Shown: one piece after another, positions 16,937-26,152 of the stretch | Position numbering within the stretch: the stretch's first letter is position 1 | How the letters are laid out: the number at the start of each line of letters is the position of its first letter | Assembly (NCBI GenBank): GCA_900544075.1 | Contig: UQTJ01000014.1 | Span: 1-64,000, forward strand | Reading direction: 5' to 3' | Length of the DNA stretch: 64,000 nucleotides | From: an uncultured Bacteroides sp. | GTDB lineage: Bacteria; Bacteroidota; Bacteroidia; Bacteroidales; Bacteroidaceae | Notes under the pieces: generated by a model | The model's database searches: none | What the model was told of the DNA's origin: nothing | What the model saw: only the letters and a program-made list of their open reading frames with translations | Program-made: the position numbers and the translations under genes

Positions 16937-17656
16937 ATGATTCATCTGAAAGACATAAACAAGACGTATCACAACGGTGCCCCTCTTCACGTACTGAAAG
17001 GTATAAACCTCGATATAGAAAAAGGGGAATTTGTATCCATTATGGGAGCATCCGGCTCAGGAAAGTCCACATTACTTAATATATTGGGAATACTTGACAA
17101 CTATGACACAGGGGAATATACACTGAACGGTGTGCTGATAAAGGACCTCAGTGAAACAAAAGCCGCCGAATACAGAAACAGGATGATTGGGTTTATATTC
17201 CAGTCGTTCAATCTTATATCGTTCAAGAATGCGATGGAGAATGTCGCACTCCCATTATACTATCAGGGAGTGAGCAGAAAGAAAAGAAACGAGCTCGCAA
17301 TGGAGTATCTTGATAAATTGGGACTGAAGGAATGGGCACACCATATGCCGAACGAACTCTCCGGAGGACAAAAACAGAGGGTCGCAATAGCAAGGGCTCT
17401 TATCTCCAAACCGGAAATAATATTGGCCGACGAACCTACAGGAGCGCTTGACAGCAAGACTTCTGTTGAAGTAATGAACATTCTGAAAGAGCTTCACGAG
17501 AAAGAAGGACTTACGATAATAATAGTGACTCACGAGAGCGGAGTGGCGAACCAGACTAACAAGATTATCCATATCAAGGATGGTATAATAGAAAAGATAG
17601 AAGACAACATAGACCACAACGCATCACCTTTCGGCAAGAACGGATTCATGAAATAA
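16937..17656 (+). CDS. ABC transporter ATP-binding protein (MacB/LolD type)
   Basis: A 239-residue ATPase. Walker A GASGSGKSTLLN (about 37-48), Q-loop FQSFNL, signature LSGGQKQRVAIARAL (about 142-156) and Walker B IILADEPTGALDS are all intact. The closest type is the ATPase of MacB/LolD/FtsE exporters. It is the first gene of a five-gene operon (ATPase, two permeases, membrane fusion protein, TolC) encoding a tripartite MacAB-TolC-like exporter. The near-consensus TAATTTAG at 16902-16909 may be its -7 element. Confidence 0.92.
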   Translation: MIHLKDINKTYHNGAPLHVLKGINLDIEKGEFVSIMGASGSGKSTLLNILGILDNYDTGEYTLNGVLIKDLSETKAAEYRNRMIGFIFQSFNLISFKNAMENVALPLYYQGVSRKKRNELAMEYLDKLGLKEWAHHMPNELSGGQKQRVAIARALISKPEIILADEPTGALDSKTSVEVMNILKELHEKEGLTIIIVTHESGVANQTNKIIHIKDGIIEKIEDNIDHNASPFGKNGFMK

Positions 17657-17667
17657 CACATAGGAAA

Positions 17668-18915
17668 ATGACAGATCTTATTCAGGAAATATACGGAACG
17701 ATAATGCGTAACAAGCTGCGCACGGCCTTGACCGGCTTTGCAGTAGCGTGGGGAATATTCATGCTTATTGTCCTTTTAGGAGCCGGAAACGGACTGATAC
17801 ACGCATTTGAAAACCAGTCGGCAGACATGAAGATGAATTCCATGAAGATTTATCCGGGAGTGACATCGAAAGCCTACAACGGACTAAACGAGGGAAGAAA
17901 CATATCTCTGAATGAGAGTGACATGAAAATCACCTCCAAACGTTTCAAGAACAATATTACCACTGTAGGAGCAACCACAAGCCATAGCGGAATACTTACT
18001 TACGGAAAAGAAAATGTAAGCATAACCATAAACGGAGTATTTCCGAATCATATGGAAATGGAACCTATGAAACTCGTAAAAGGAAGGTTCATCAACAAGC
18101 GCGATATGGAGGAAATGAGGAAAGTGATAGTCCTTCATCAGAAAACGGCAGACATTCTGTTTCCAAAGTCGGAAGGAATAGGTAAATATATTACTTCGCA
18201 GGGGGTTATGTATCAGGTAGTAGGAATATATTCCGACCAGAACAGCTTCTCGCCAAGCGCGTTGGTACCGTTCAGTACCCTACAGCTGATTTACAGCAAA
18301 GGCGACAGTATAGAAAACATTATATTTGCCACCGAAGGGCTTACCGACCAGATGAGCAACGATGAGTTCGAGAAACAGTACCGTGCAGCAATAGGCAAAA
18401 ACAATAACTTTGCTCCGGACGACGACAGCGCGATATGGATATGGAACAGATTCACACAGTATCTGCAGCAACAGTCGGCTACTAATATCCTCAACATTTC
18501 AATATGGGTGATAGGTATATTCACCCTGCTGAGCGGAATAGTGGGTGTAAGCAATATCATGCTTATAACCGTGAGGGAAAGGACTCATGAATTCGGTATA
18601 AGAAAGGCTCTCGGAGCCAAGCCGGCCTCGATACTATGGCTTATCATTTCGGAGAGTGTTGTCATAACCACATTTTTCGGATATATAGGAATGGTGGCCG
18701 GAATAGCAGCTACGGAATATATGAATGTAGTAGCCGGAAAGCAGGTAGTAGATGCCGGTGTCTTCTCGATGACATTCTTCGAGAATCCTACCGTAGATAT
18801 AAAAATAGCCATACAGGCCACACTGACACTTATCATAGCCGGAACACTTGCCGGACTGTTCCCTGCAAGAAAGGCAGTGATGATACGACCTATTGAAGCA
18901 CTTAGAGCAGACTGA
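17668..18915 (+). CDS. ABC transporter permease, MacB-like (FtsX domain), first copy
   Basis: A 415-residue inner-membrane protein. One N-terminal helix (LTGFAVAWGIFMLIVLLGAG) is followed by a large MacB periplasmic core domain and three C-terminal FtsX helices, with the hallmark GIVGVSNIMLITVRERTHEFGIRKALGA at about 290-317. It lies 11 nt after the ATPase gene. In E. coli MacB the ATPase and permease are fused; here they are separate, as is usual in Bacteroidetes. The two permeases of this operon probably form a heterodimer that drives export of a peptide, lipid or drug; the substrate is unknown. Confidence 0.92.
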   Translation: MTDLIQEIYGTIMRNKLRTALTGFAVAWGIFMLIVLLGAGNGLIHAFENQSADMKMNSMKIYPGVTSKAYNGLNEGRNISLNESDMKITSKRFKNNITTVGATTSHSGILTYGKENVSITINGVFPNHMEMEPMKLVKGRFINKRDMEEMRKVIVLHQKTADILFPKSEGIGKYITSQGVMYQVVGIYSDQNSFSPSALVPFSTLQLIYSKGDSIENIIFATEGLTDQMSNDEFEKQYRAAIGKNNNFAPDDDSAIWIWNRFTQYLQQQSATNILNISIWVIGIFTLLSGIVGVSNIMLITVRERTHEFGIRKALGAKPASILWLIISESVVITTFFGYIGMVAGIAATEYMNVVAGKQVVDAGVFSMTFFENPTVDIKIAIQATLTLIIAGTLAGLFPARKAVMIRPIEALRAD

Positions 18916-18917
18916 TT

Positions 18918-20162
18918 ATGAGAAGATTTGATTTGGATACATGCGAGGAAATATTCCTCACCATAACAAGAAACAAGACTCGAAGCCTGCTTACGGCTTT
19001 CGGGGTTTTCTGGGGTATATTCATGCTTGTAGCTCTTATGGGTGGAACAAAAGGGGTACAGGACCTTATGGCAAAGCAGTTCGTAGGATTTGCCACAAAC
19101 TCCGGCTTCATGGGCACAAACCAGACAAGCAAGGCATACAAAGGTTTCCAGCAGGGACGCTTCTGGGAACTTACGAATACCGATGTGGAAAGAGTACGCC
19201 GAAGTGTGCCGGAAATAGAAGTCGTGACTCCAAACATTACAAAATGGGGAATAGACATGGTCTACAACGAGAACAAGACTTCCGGCACTCTGAAAGGTCT
19301 TTATCCAATATACGCAAAGATAGAGGAACCGCAAATCACGATGGGGCGTTATATCAACGATATGGATATTGTGAACAAAAGAAAGGTATGCGTTCTTGGA
19401 AGCAGAATATTCGAAAGTCTTTTCCCAGACAAGAACAATCCATGTGGAAAATACATTGAGGTGAATGGAATTTACTATCAGGTGATAGGTGTAAACATGG
19501 CTGCCGGAAACATGTCGGTGCAGGGACAGGCGGAAACGTCTATCATAATACCGTTCTCCACTATGCAGAACAACTATAATTATGGCGACAAGATACAGAT
19601 GCTCAGTTTTACTGTAAAGAAAGGATATGCCGTAAGCGAGGTACAGAAGAAAGTGGAATCCGTTATAAAACGCGCACACAATGTGCATCCTGACGACAAG
19701 CAGGCTGTAATAAGCGTAAACGCGGAAGCCATGTTCGGCATGATGGACAATCTGTTCTCAGGTATAGAAGTTTTAGGATGGATGGTCGGACTCGGCACAC
19801 TGTTGGCCGGAGCTATCGGTGTGAGCAACATCATGATGGTGACAGTAAAGGAAAGAACTACGGAAATAGGAATAAGAAGAGCTATCGGAGCACGTCCCAA
19901 CGACATACTGAGCCAGATACTGACTGAAAGCATGGTACTTACCATAATAGCAGGGATGAGCGGTATTTCGTTTGCGGTGTTTCTCCTCAATATAGTAGAA
20001 CAGGCGCTCTCCTCTCCTACATCTGCCGCACACTTCCAGATAAGTTTCTGGGGAGCTATAGGAGCGTGTATCCTACTGCTCATTTTGGGACTGCTGGCCG
20101 GACTGGCACCCGCATTCCGGGCTATGGCAATAAAGCCGATTGAGGCGATAAGGGATGAGTGA
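18918..20162 (+). CDS. ABC transporter permease, MacB-like (FtsX domain), second copy
   Basis: A 414-residue paralogue of the preceding permease with the same layout: N-terminal helix (LLTAFGVFWGIFMLVALMGG), MacB core domain and a C-terminal FtsX block including AIGVSNIMMVTVKERTTEIGIRRAIGA. It begins 2 nt after the previous stop codon, so the two are tightly coupled. Sequence differences in the periplasmic domains suggest non-identical partners in a heterodimer. It is followed by a 94-bp gap carrying a 7-nt phased repeat before the membrane fusion gene. Confidence 0.92.
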   Translation: MRRFDLDTCEEIFLTITRNKTRSLLTAFGVFWGIFMLVALMGGTKGVQDLMAKQFVGFATNSGFMGTNQTSKAYKGFQQGRFWELTNTDVERVRRSVPEIEVVTPNITKWGIDMVYNENKTSGTLKGLYPIYAKIEEPQITMGRYINDMDIVNKRKVCVLGSRIFESLFPDKNNPCGKYIEVNGIYYQVIGVNMAAGNMSVQGQAETSIIIPFSTMQNNYNYGDKIQMLSFTVKKGYAVSEVQKKVESVIKRAHNVHPDDKQAVISVNAEAMFGMMDNLFSGIEVLGWMVGLGTLLAGAIGVSNIMMVTVKERTTEIGIRRAIGARPNDILSQILTESMVLTIIAGMSGISFAVFLLNIVEQALSSPTSAAHFQISFWGAIGACILLLILGLLAGLAPAFRAMAIKPIEAIRDE

Positions 20163-20175
20163 TGTTCTATTAAGA

Positions 20176-20217
20176 GTTAGTTTTTAGTTGTTAGTTTTTA
20201 GTTGTTAGTTGACTTAA
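20176..20217. repeat. 7-nt tandem repeat (GTTAGTT/TTTAGTT)
   Basis: GTTAGTT and TTTAGTT alternate from 20176 to 20210, five units in exact 7-nt phase, then GACTTAA. It lies inside the efflux operon between the second permease and the membrane fusion protein. Unlike other arrays here it has only one arm. Confidence 0.75.
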
Positions 20218-20256
20218 TATCATATGTAAAAAAAGGAAATTTAAAAACCAAATTAT

Positions 20257-21351
20257 ATGAAGAAGTTTATCAGAATAGGCATAATGGTAGTCATCGGACT
20301 GCTGTTCATTGGAACATTTGTATTTCTTTATCAGAAATCACAGCCTAAAGAAGTTGAGTACAACGTGTTGAAAGTTGTAAAATCGGATATCGTACAAACA
20401 ACAGTTGCAACCGGTAAGATAGAACCGAGAGACGAGGTACAGATAAAGCCTCAGATATCGGGAATTATCTCGGAGGTATATAAGGAAGCCGGAGAGACTG
20501 TAAAGAAAGGAGAAATAATAGCGAAAGTAAAGGTCATACCTGAACTGGGACAATTGAACTCGGCAGAAAGCCGTGTGAGACTGGCTGAGATGAACGGACG
20601 TCAGGCGGAAACCGACCTTGAACGTATGGAGAAACTGTACGAAAAGAAACTGGTGAGCAGCGAAGAATACGAAAAGACACTGCTTACTACCCAACAGGCA
20701 CGCGAAGAGATACAGGCAGCCAAAGATAATCTTGAAATCATAAAGGAAGGTATCACAAAAAACAGTGCATCATTCAGCAGCACGCTCATCCGCTCAACAA
20801 TAGACGGACTCATCCTGGATGTACCTATCAAGGTGGGTAACTCCGTCATAATGAGCAATACATTCAACGACGGTACAACAATCGCAACAGTGGCAGACAT
20901 GGGCGACCTTATTTTCCGTGGTAATGTAGATGAAACAGAAGTTGGAAAGATTTCTGTAGGGATACCGGTAAAAATCACTTTGGGAGCATTGCAGGATATG
21001 CAGTTTAATGCCACCCTAGAATATATCTCGCCGAAAAGCGTAGAAAACAACGGTGCAAACCAGTTTGAGATAAAGGCAGCAATAGCAGTGCCGGACAGTG
21101 TAACAATACGTTCGGGATACAGCGCCAACGCAGAAATGGAACTTCAAAGGGCCAGCCAGGTACTAAGCATACCGGAAAGCGCATTGGAGTTTAAGGGAGA
21201 CTCTACATTCGTATTCCTGCTTACGGACAGCGTTTCCGGACAGAAGTTCGAGCGCATAAACATAACTACAGGTGTGAGCGACGGAATAAATGTTGAAGTG
21301 AAATCCGGACTTAAGGAAAACGACCTTGTGCGTGGACTGAAAAAAGAATAG
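20257..21351 (+). CDS. Periplasmic membrane fusion (MacA/HlyD-type) adaptor
   Basis: A 364-residue protein. An N-terminal anchor helix (FIRIGIMVVIGLLFIGTFVFLY) is followed by a lipoyl/barrel-sandwich domain (VATGKIEPRDEVQIKPQISGIISEVYKEAGETVKKGE), a coiled-coil hairpin (about 95-165), the second lipoyl half (STIDGLILDVPIKVGNSV) and a beta-barrel. It bridges the inner-membrane permeases and the outer-membrane TolC channel. Its position between the permease genes and the TolC gene confirms the tripartite exporter. Confidence 0.92.
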   Translation: MKKFIRIGIMVVIGLLFIGTFVFLYQKSQPKEVEYNVLKVVKSDIVQTTVATGKIEPRDEVQIKPQISGIISEVYKEAGETVKKGEIIAKVKVIPELGQLNSAESRVRLAEMNGRQAETDLERMEKLYEKKLVSSEEYEKTLLTTQQAREEIQAAKDNLEIIKEGITKNSASFSSTLIRSTIDGLILDVPIKVGNSVIMSNTFNDGTTIATVADMGDLIFRGNVDETEVGKISVGIPVKITLGALQDMQFNATLEYISPKSVENNGANQFEIKAAIAVPDSVTIRSGYSANAEMELQRASQVLSIPESALEFKGDSTFVFLLTDSVSGQKFERINITTGVSDGINVEVKSGLKENDLVRGLKKE

Positions 21352-21378
21352 AGTTACAACAGCTAATCAAAGAATGAG

Positions 21379-22707
21379 ATGAACAAGAAAATAATAACAG
21401 CGTATGCCCTGACTATGATATTTTCTGCCAATGTTCAGGCACAGGAAAAATGGGATCTGGAGAAGTGTATATCCCATGCCATTGAAAACAACCTGAATAT
21501 AAAGCAGCAGGAAGCATCGAAGGAACAAAGCGCAGTTGAACTAAGCACTGCCAAATGGAGCCGTCTGCCGGATTTGAACGGAGGAGCCTCACATTCATTC
21601 AACTTCGGACGAAGCATCCAGGCCGACAACACTTACAAAAGCCTGAACACACAGAATACCTCGTTCAACCTGAATACAAGCATACCGCTTTTCACAGGTC
21701 TGAAGATAACCAATAATATAGCACTTGCAAAACTCAACCTTAAGGCAGCTACAGAAGACCTGAACAAGGCAAAGGAAGACATAAGCATACAGGTGGCATC
21801 GGCTTATCTGCAGGTTCTTTTCAACGAAGAACTTGCGCAGGTGGCACACATACAAGTGGAATTAAGCAAAGAAATGCTCGTACAGAAGGAAGAATATTTC
21901 AAGAACGGAAAAGCATCGGAAGCTGAATGGCTGGAGGCAAAATCAAGAGTGGCACAAGACCAGCTCTCGGCAGTTCAGGCCGACAACAATTACAAACTGT
22001 CACTTCTGGATCTGAGCCAGCTGCTTGAACTGCCATCGCCGGAAAACTTCTCAATAGTATCTCCCACTGCCGAAATGGAAGAATACATGGAAAGCATAAG
22101 TTCGCCTGCCGACATTTACAATCAGGCAATACTGTTCAAGCCTTCTATAAAAGCCGCACAATACCGTCTGGAAGGAGCCGCAAAATCAGTAAAAATAGCA
22201 AAAAGCGCATATTTCCCACAACTTAGCTTCGGCGCCGGATTAAGCACAAACTATTATAAGGTGGCTGGAATGAAGAACAGTCTTTTCGGCTCACAGCTAA
22301 GAGATAACTTCAGCCAGTATTTAGGTTTTCAGTTGACAATCCCGATATTCAACCGTTTCGGCACAAGAAACCAGGTAAGAAGCGCACGCATACAGCAGAA
22401 CACTCTGAACTGGCAACTTGAAGACAGCAAAAAGGCTTTGTATAAGGAGATACAACAGGCCTACTACAATGCGCTGGGAGCTGAAAGCAGATATCAGAGC
22501 AGTATTACAGCCGACAAGGCAGCGGAAGCATCTTTCAACCTCATGAAAGAAAAATATGCCGAAGGTAAGGCGAATGCCACAGAATACAACGAAAGCCGAA
22601 CCAGCTGGATGAAAGCCATATCGGAGAAACTACAGGCAAAGTATGACTACATATTCCGCACCAAAATACTTGACTTCTACAAGGGAGTACCTCTGACACT
22701 GAAATAA
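21379..22707 (+). CDS. TolC family outer-membrane efflux protein
   Basis: A 442-residue protein with a signal peptide (MNKKIITAYALTMIFSANVQAQ, cleavage after about 22). Two repeats of long amphipathic helices typical of TolC follow, with WDLEKCISHAIENNLNIKQQ at the start of the mature protein. It forms the trimeric outer-membrane duct of the exporter. It is the last gene of the operon, 27 nt after the adaptor gene, and a perfect terminator follows. Confidence 0.92.
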   Translation: MNKKIITAYALTMIFSANVQAQEKWDLEKCISHAIENNLNIKQQEASKEQSAVELSTAKWSRLPDLNGGASHSFNFGRSIQADNTYKSLNTQNTSFNLNTSIPLFTGLKITNNIALAKLNLKAATEDLNKAKEDISIQVASAYLQVLFNEELAQVAHIQVELSKEMLVQKEEYFKNGKASEAEWLEAKSRVAQDQLSAVQADNNYKLSLLDLSQLLELPSPENFSIVSPTAEMEEYMESISSPADIYNQAILFKPSIKAAQYRLEGAAKSVKIAKSAYFPQLSFGAGLSTNYYKVAGMKNSLFGSQLRDNFSQYLGFQLTIPIFNRFGTRNQVRSARIQQNTLNWQLEDSKKALYKEIQQAYYNALGAESRYQSSITADKAAEASFNLMKEKYAEGKANATEYNESRTSWMKAISEKLQAKYDYIFRTKILDFYKGVPLTLK

Positions 22708-22729
22708 GATTTTCAATCTGATATAAATA

Positions 22730-22778
22730 AAAAACGGCCATACAGATAAACTATATAAGTTTCTGTATGGCCGTTTTT
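22730..22778 (+). terminator. Terminator of the efflux operon
   Basis: A perfect 17-bp stem pairs 22730-22746 with 22762-22778. It begins with an A-run and ends in a T-run, so it can work in both directions. Confidence 0.88.
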
Positions 22779-22860
22779 ATATCCTGAAAACATTTACCTT
22801 TATAAAAATAAAACCAACACAACAAGAGAGAGATATGATGAAAAACAACTAACTATGCTG

Positions 22861-23661
22861 TTACATTTCGCGTATATTCCTGCGGGAAGCATCTCTGGAG
22901 GTACGGGTGGAACTTCTGTCAGGCTTTTTTGCTCTTTCCACCTTCTCTTTTCTGTTCCTTACTTCATGACGTTCATACCTGTCGCGTTTGTCCATTTCAT
23001 ATTTAGGCGGACGTGACGCAGGCGGAGGTACAGGTCTTGACGGCGGACATACCGGACGAGGAGGACGTACGGATGGAGCCGGTCTGCCAAAATCATGAGG
23101 TCTGTGTTCCGGACGGCACTGGTAATATCCGGCATAGACTTTATGATTATAATGCTTCCTGAAGTTCATTTTATAATAACTTACACCGCCACAATGCGCT
23201 CTCCTGTGAGCTCCTCTGTAAGTATAATAATGAGGAGGCAATCCATAATAGAAGAAACCTCTGTCAGGATATACTTTATAAACTCGCAGATAACACATAT
23301 TATCGACAGCGCATATAGGACGGAAAAAATAATCAATCGACATAAACCTTACATATGCCGTATTCGACAAAATCCACCTTAAATCATCATTCCTTTCGTC
23401 CAGATAACGATAATAGGCATCCATGGCACGCGCATCAGCTCTGGCCAAAGCAGAGACATAAGGATCTACATTGCTGAAGAAATCAAAGTTTATTTCATAC
23501 AAATCGTTATACTGTCTCTGGTTCAGTTTAAGTTCAAAGGCCATTCTGTCAGTAAGGAAACGCGCGTTTACTCTTACATCGCCCAAATCGAATGCTCTTG
23601 CCGGCATTGCAAACAATACGGCTGCAATTGCCATAACCAATAAATAAATCTTTCTCTTCAT
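22861..23661 (-). CDS. Secreted basic, Pro/Arg-rich protein of unknown function
   Basis: The start at 23661 is chosen because it opens a clear signal peptide (MKRKIYLLVMAIAAVLFAMPARA), whereas an upstream in-frame ATG at 23733 does not. The 266-residue product has a helical N-terminal half (FLTDRMAFELKLNQRQYNDLYEIN) in which charged and aromatic residues alternate. A Tyr/His/Gly-rich middle and a low-complexity C-terminus with runs of PRPVCPPSRPVPPPASRPP type and many Arg/Lys follow. It is a periplasmic or surface protein that I do not recognise; it recalls Bacteroidetes-specific envelope proteins. Monocistronic. Confidence 0.75.
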   Translation of the reverse strand: MKRKIYLLVMAIAAVLFAMPARAFDLGDVRVNARFLTDRMAFELKLNQRQYNDLYEINFDFFSNVDPYVSALARADARAMDAYYRYLDERNDDLRWILSNTAYVRFMSIDYFFRPICAVDNMCYLRVYKVYPDRGFFYYGLPPHYYTYRGAHRRAHCGGVSYYKMNFRKHYNHKVYAGYYQCRPEHRPHDFGRPAPSVRPPRPVCPPSRPVPPPASRPPKYEMDKRDRYERHEVRNRKEKVERAKKPDRSSTRTSRDASRRNIREM

Positions 23662-23787
23662 AATCTTACCTTTTTGAATTTCCTGATACAAAAATAGGAG
23701 GATAAAAATCCTCCCACAACAGAATATTCCCAAAGGTTTTTAGGAAAATTCCTATGCCATATAGGGCAAAACCTATTTATGTAATCG

Positions 23788-24627
23788 TCATGCCAGGCGC
23801 ATGCCCTGTTCTCCTTCAAGAACTATCAGACGTTTCTTATAAAGGTCGCCTACAGCTTTCTTGAATGTTTTCTTGCTTACTCCGAATGTTTCATATATTA
23901 CTTCGGCATCTGTTTTGTCGTTCAAAGGAGTTGCTCCTCCATTCTTACGAATATATTCAAGCAGTACATCAGCAAAATCCTCAATCTTCTTTACTCCAAC
24001 CTTCTGAAGTTCAATATCAATCTTGCCGTCTGGACGTACCTGTTTTACGTAAGCCTTCATCTTCATGCCGGTATGTACATCCTTGAATATTTCATTCTTG
24101 AAAATCAGTCCGGCAAACTTATTATCTACGATAACCTTAAATCCCAGGTCTGTTTTCTGCCAAATCATGATATCCACCTCATCGCCTGACTTATATTCCG
24201 GCATCTCTTTTGAAAGATATTTCTCAATCTTTGCCGATGCTACAATACGGTAGCTGTCTTCGTCAAGATGTACATGTACAACGTAGCTGTTACCTTTCTG
24301 CATCTTCATTTTCTGCTCACGGAAAGGCACGAAAAGGTCTTTCATAAGTCCCCAGTCAAGGAATGCACCGTATTGGTTCACCCATGCCACTTCCAGACAG
24401 GCAAACTCACCCACCTTTACGTATGGCTGCAAAGTTGTAGCTATGAGACGTTCGTCCATATCAAGATAAATAAATACGTTCAACACGTCGCCCGGTTTAC
24501 ATCCATCAGGCACATAACGTGTAGGCAACAGTATTTCACCATCATCACCGCCATCGAGGTAAACTCCGAAATCAACTTCCTTTACTATTTCCAGCTGGTT
24601 ATATTCTCCTAATTTAACATGATTCAT
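23788..24627 (-). CDS. CvfB-type S1 RNA-binding protein
   Basis: A 279-residue protein with three S1-like OB folds in the first 210 residues (DFGVYLDGGDDGEILLPTRYV, then YGAFLDWGLMKDLFVPFREQ) and a C-terminal winged-helix-like domain (DKTDAEVIYETFGVSKKTFKKAVGDLYKKRLI). This is the CvfB/YitL architecture; CvfB binds RNA and affects virulence gene expression in staphylococci. The role in Bacteroidetes is unknown. It stands in its own unit, separated from the LolD-like gene by a repeat-filled gap. Confidence 0.85.
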   Translation of the reverse strand: MNHVKLGEYNQLEIVKEVDFGVYLDGGDDGEILLPTRYVPDGCKPGDVLNVFIYLDMDERLIATTLQPYVKVGEFACLEVAWVNQYGAFLDWGLMKDLFVPFREQKMKMQKGNSYVVHVHLDEDSYRIVASAKIEKYLSKEMPEYKSGDEVDIMIWQKTDLGFKVIVDNKFAGLIFKNEIFKDVHTGMKMKAYVKQVRPDGKIDIELQKVGVKKIEDFADVLLEYIRKNGGATPLNDKTDAEVIYETFGVSKKTFKKAVGDLYKKRLIVLEGEQGMRLA

Positions 24628-24664
24628 ATATTTTAAGTTTTTAAGTTAGTTGACAAGTTTACAA

Positions 24665-24768
24665 GTTGACAAGGTTGCCATCCGGATGGAGAACCTTTCT
24701 ATTAACTTGTAACTGTAGCCTTGTCAACTCATAATTATTAATTCTTAATTATTCATTATTAATTAAAC
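24665..24768. repeat. Inverted repeat and 7-nt AT-rich phased repeat
   Basis: GTTGACAAGG (24665-24674) pairs perfectly with 24719-24728. From about 24733 a 7-nt phased run follows (AATTATT, AATTCTT, AATTATT, CATTATT, AATTAAA). It fills the 135-bp gap between the CvfB and LolD-like genes and may terminate the upstream minus-strand operon. Confidence 0.7.
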
Positions 24769-25413
24769 TATTCTTCCGTCCAGCATATGTATTGTACGGT
24801 CTGTCTGGCTTGCCAGTCCTTCATCGTGTGTTACTATAACGAATGTCTGTCCCAGTTTATCCCGCAGTTCAAAGAACAGATTATGCAGCTCCTCCTTGTT
24901 TTTTGTATCAAGGCTTCCCGAAGGCTCATCGGCCAACACAACAGACGGGTTGTTAATCAACGCACGCGCCACTGCAACCCTCTGCTTTTCTCCTCCTGAC
25001 AACTCGGCCGGCTTATGCGAGGCACGTGCCGAAAGCCCGAGAAAATCCAGCATTTCCAAAGATTTCTTTCTTGCATCCGCCATAGACACTCCTTTTATCA
25101 AGGCAGGAATCGTGACATTCTCGAGAGCGGTAAACTCCGGAAGCAGCTGATGGAACTGAAAAACAAAACCAATCTCCTTGTTCCGAAACGCCGACAGCTC
25201 TTTCTCTTTCATACGGCTCACGTCTGTACCGTTTATAATTATCCTGCCCGAGTCCGCCTTGTCGAGTGTGCCTATTATCTGAAGAAGCGTGGTTTTTCCC
25301 GCTCCACTCGGTCCTACAATACTCACGACCTCACCTTTATCAATATTCAAGTCTATACCTTTCAGTACTTGAAGTTGTCCAAAACTTTTCGTTATTCCTT
25401 CTATCTCTATCAT
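24763..25413 (-). CDS. ABC transporter ATP-binding protein, LolD-like
   Basis: A 216-residue ATPase with Walker A GPSGAGKTTLLQ (33-44), signature LSGGEKQRVAVARAL (about 138-152) and Walker B VVLADEPSGSLDT. Length and sequence fit LolD, which powers lipoprotein release from the inner membrane by LolCDE; the permease genes are not adjacent. It lies 13 nt after tcdA on the same strand, so it is part of the antiporter-tcdA-lolD operon. A general FtsE/MacB-type ATPase is the alternative. Confidence 0.85.
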   Translation of the reverse strand: MIEIEGITKSFGQLQVLKGIDLNIDKGEVVSIVGPSGAGKTTLLQIIGTLDKADSGRIIINGTDVSRMKEKELSAFRNKEIGFVFQFHQLLPEFTALENVTIPALIKGVSMADARKKSLEMLDFLGLSARASHKPAELSGGEKQRVAVARALINNPSVVLADEPSGSLDTKNKEELHNLFFELRDKLGQTFVIVTHDEGLASQTDRTIHMLDGRIV

Positions 25414-25426
25414 ATCTCAGGAATGT

Positions 25427-26152
25427 TTAGATTCTCTTTATCACATATTCAGCCAGATAACACCCGAACACCGCCGGCATATAGCTCACAGTGCCTGTAG
25501 TCGATTTTTTATTCTGCTCGTCATCTACCAATACGATGGAATTCGTATCTGCCTGCTCTGTACTGAACACCACCGGCAATTTCCGCTTCATCCCCATTTT
25601 CTGCAAACGTTTTCTCACAGCCTTGCTAAGTCCGCAATGGTAAGTCTCCCATAAGTCGGCAAATCTGACTTGCGTAATATCACTCTTAGCACCTGCCCCC
25701 ATGCTGCTGACTATCTTTAGCCCTCGCTTCAAAGCATTATATATAAGATAACATTTCGGAGCCACGGTGTCAATGGCGTCAACAACAAAATCAAACCTTT
25801 CACTGTCCAGCAACTCCGTAATAGCTTCATCCTTCAAATATACAGGCAATACATCCAATCGTATATCGGGATTAATATCGCGAAAACGTGCGGCAAGCAC
25901 ATCTGCCTTGTATTGCCCCAACGTGGAATGAAGTGCCGGAAGCTGACGGTTAATATTGGTAGGCTGCACGGTATCGGCATCTACTATAGTCATGTGCCCT
26001 ATGCCTGCACGGCACAACATCTCGGCAGCATACGCCCCTACTCCTCCCAAACCTACCACCAGTACATGAGCACGGCGTAACCGTTCCGTTTTTTCTCTTC
26101 CAAGCAACAGTTCCGTGCGCTGCTGCCAATTTACGAATTCTTTTTGAACCAT
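25427..26152 (-). CDS. tcdA: tRNA threonylcarbamoyladenosine dehydratase
   Basis: A 241-residue ThiF/E1-like enzyme that converts t6A37 in tRNAs to cyclic ct6A using ATP. The nucleotide-binding loop VLVVGLGGVGAYAAEMLCRAGIG, the PTNINRQLPA motif and DAIDTVAPKCYLI are the family landmarks. It overlaps the antiporter gene by 22 bp (26131-26152), indicating an operon. Confidence 0.92.
   Translation of the reverse strand: MVQKEFVNWQQRTELLLGREKTERLRRAHVLVVGLGGVGAYAAEMLCRAGIGHMTIVDADTVQPTNINRQLPALHSTLGQYKADVLAARFRDINPDIRLDVLPVYLKDEAITELLDSERFDFVVDAIDTVAPKCYLIYNALKRGLKIVSSMGAGAKSDITQVRFADLWETYHCGLSKAVRKRLQKMGMKRKLPVVFSTEQADTNSIVLVDDEQNKKSTTGTVSYMPAVFGCYLAEYVIKRI

Noticed and set aside
18585..19688. 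Long open frame on the minus strand (367 codons)
   Set aside because: It lies opposite two clear ABC permease genes and its product has no family features.
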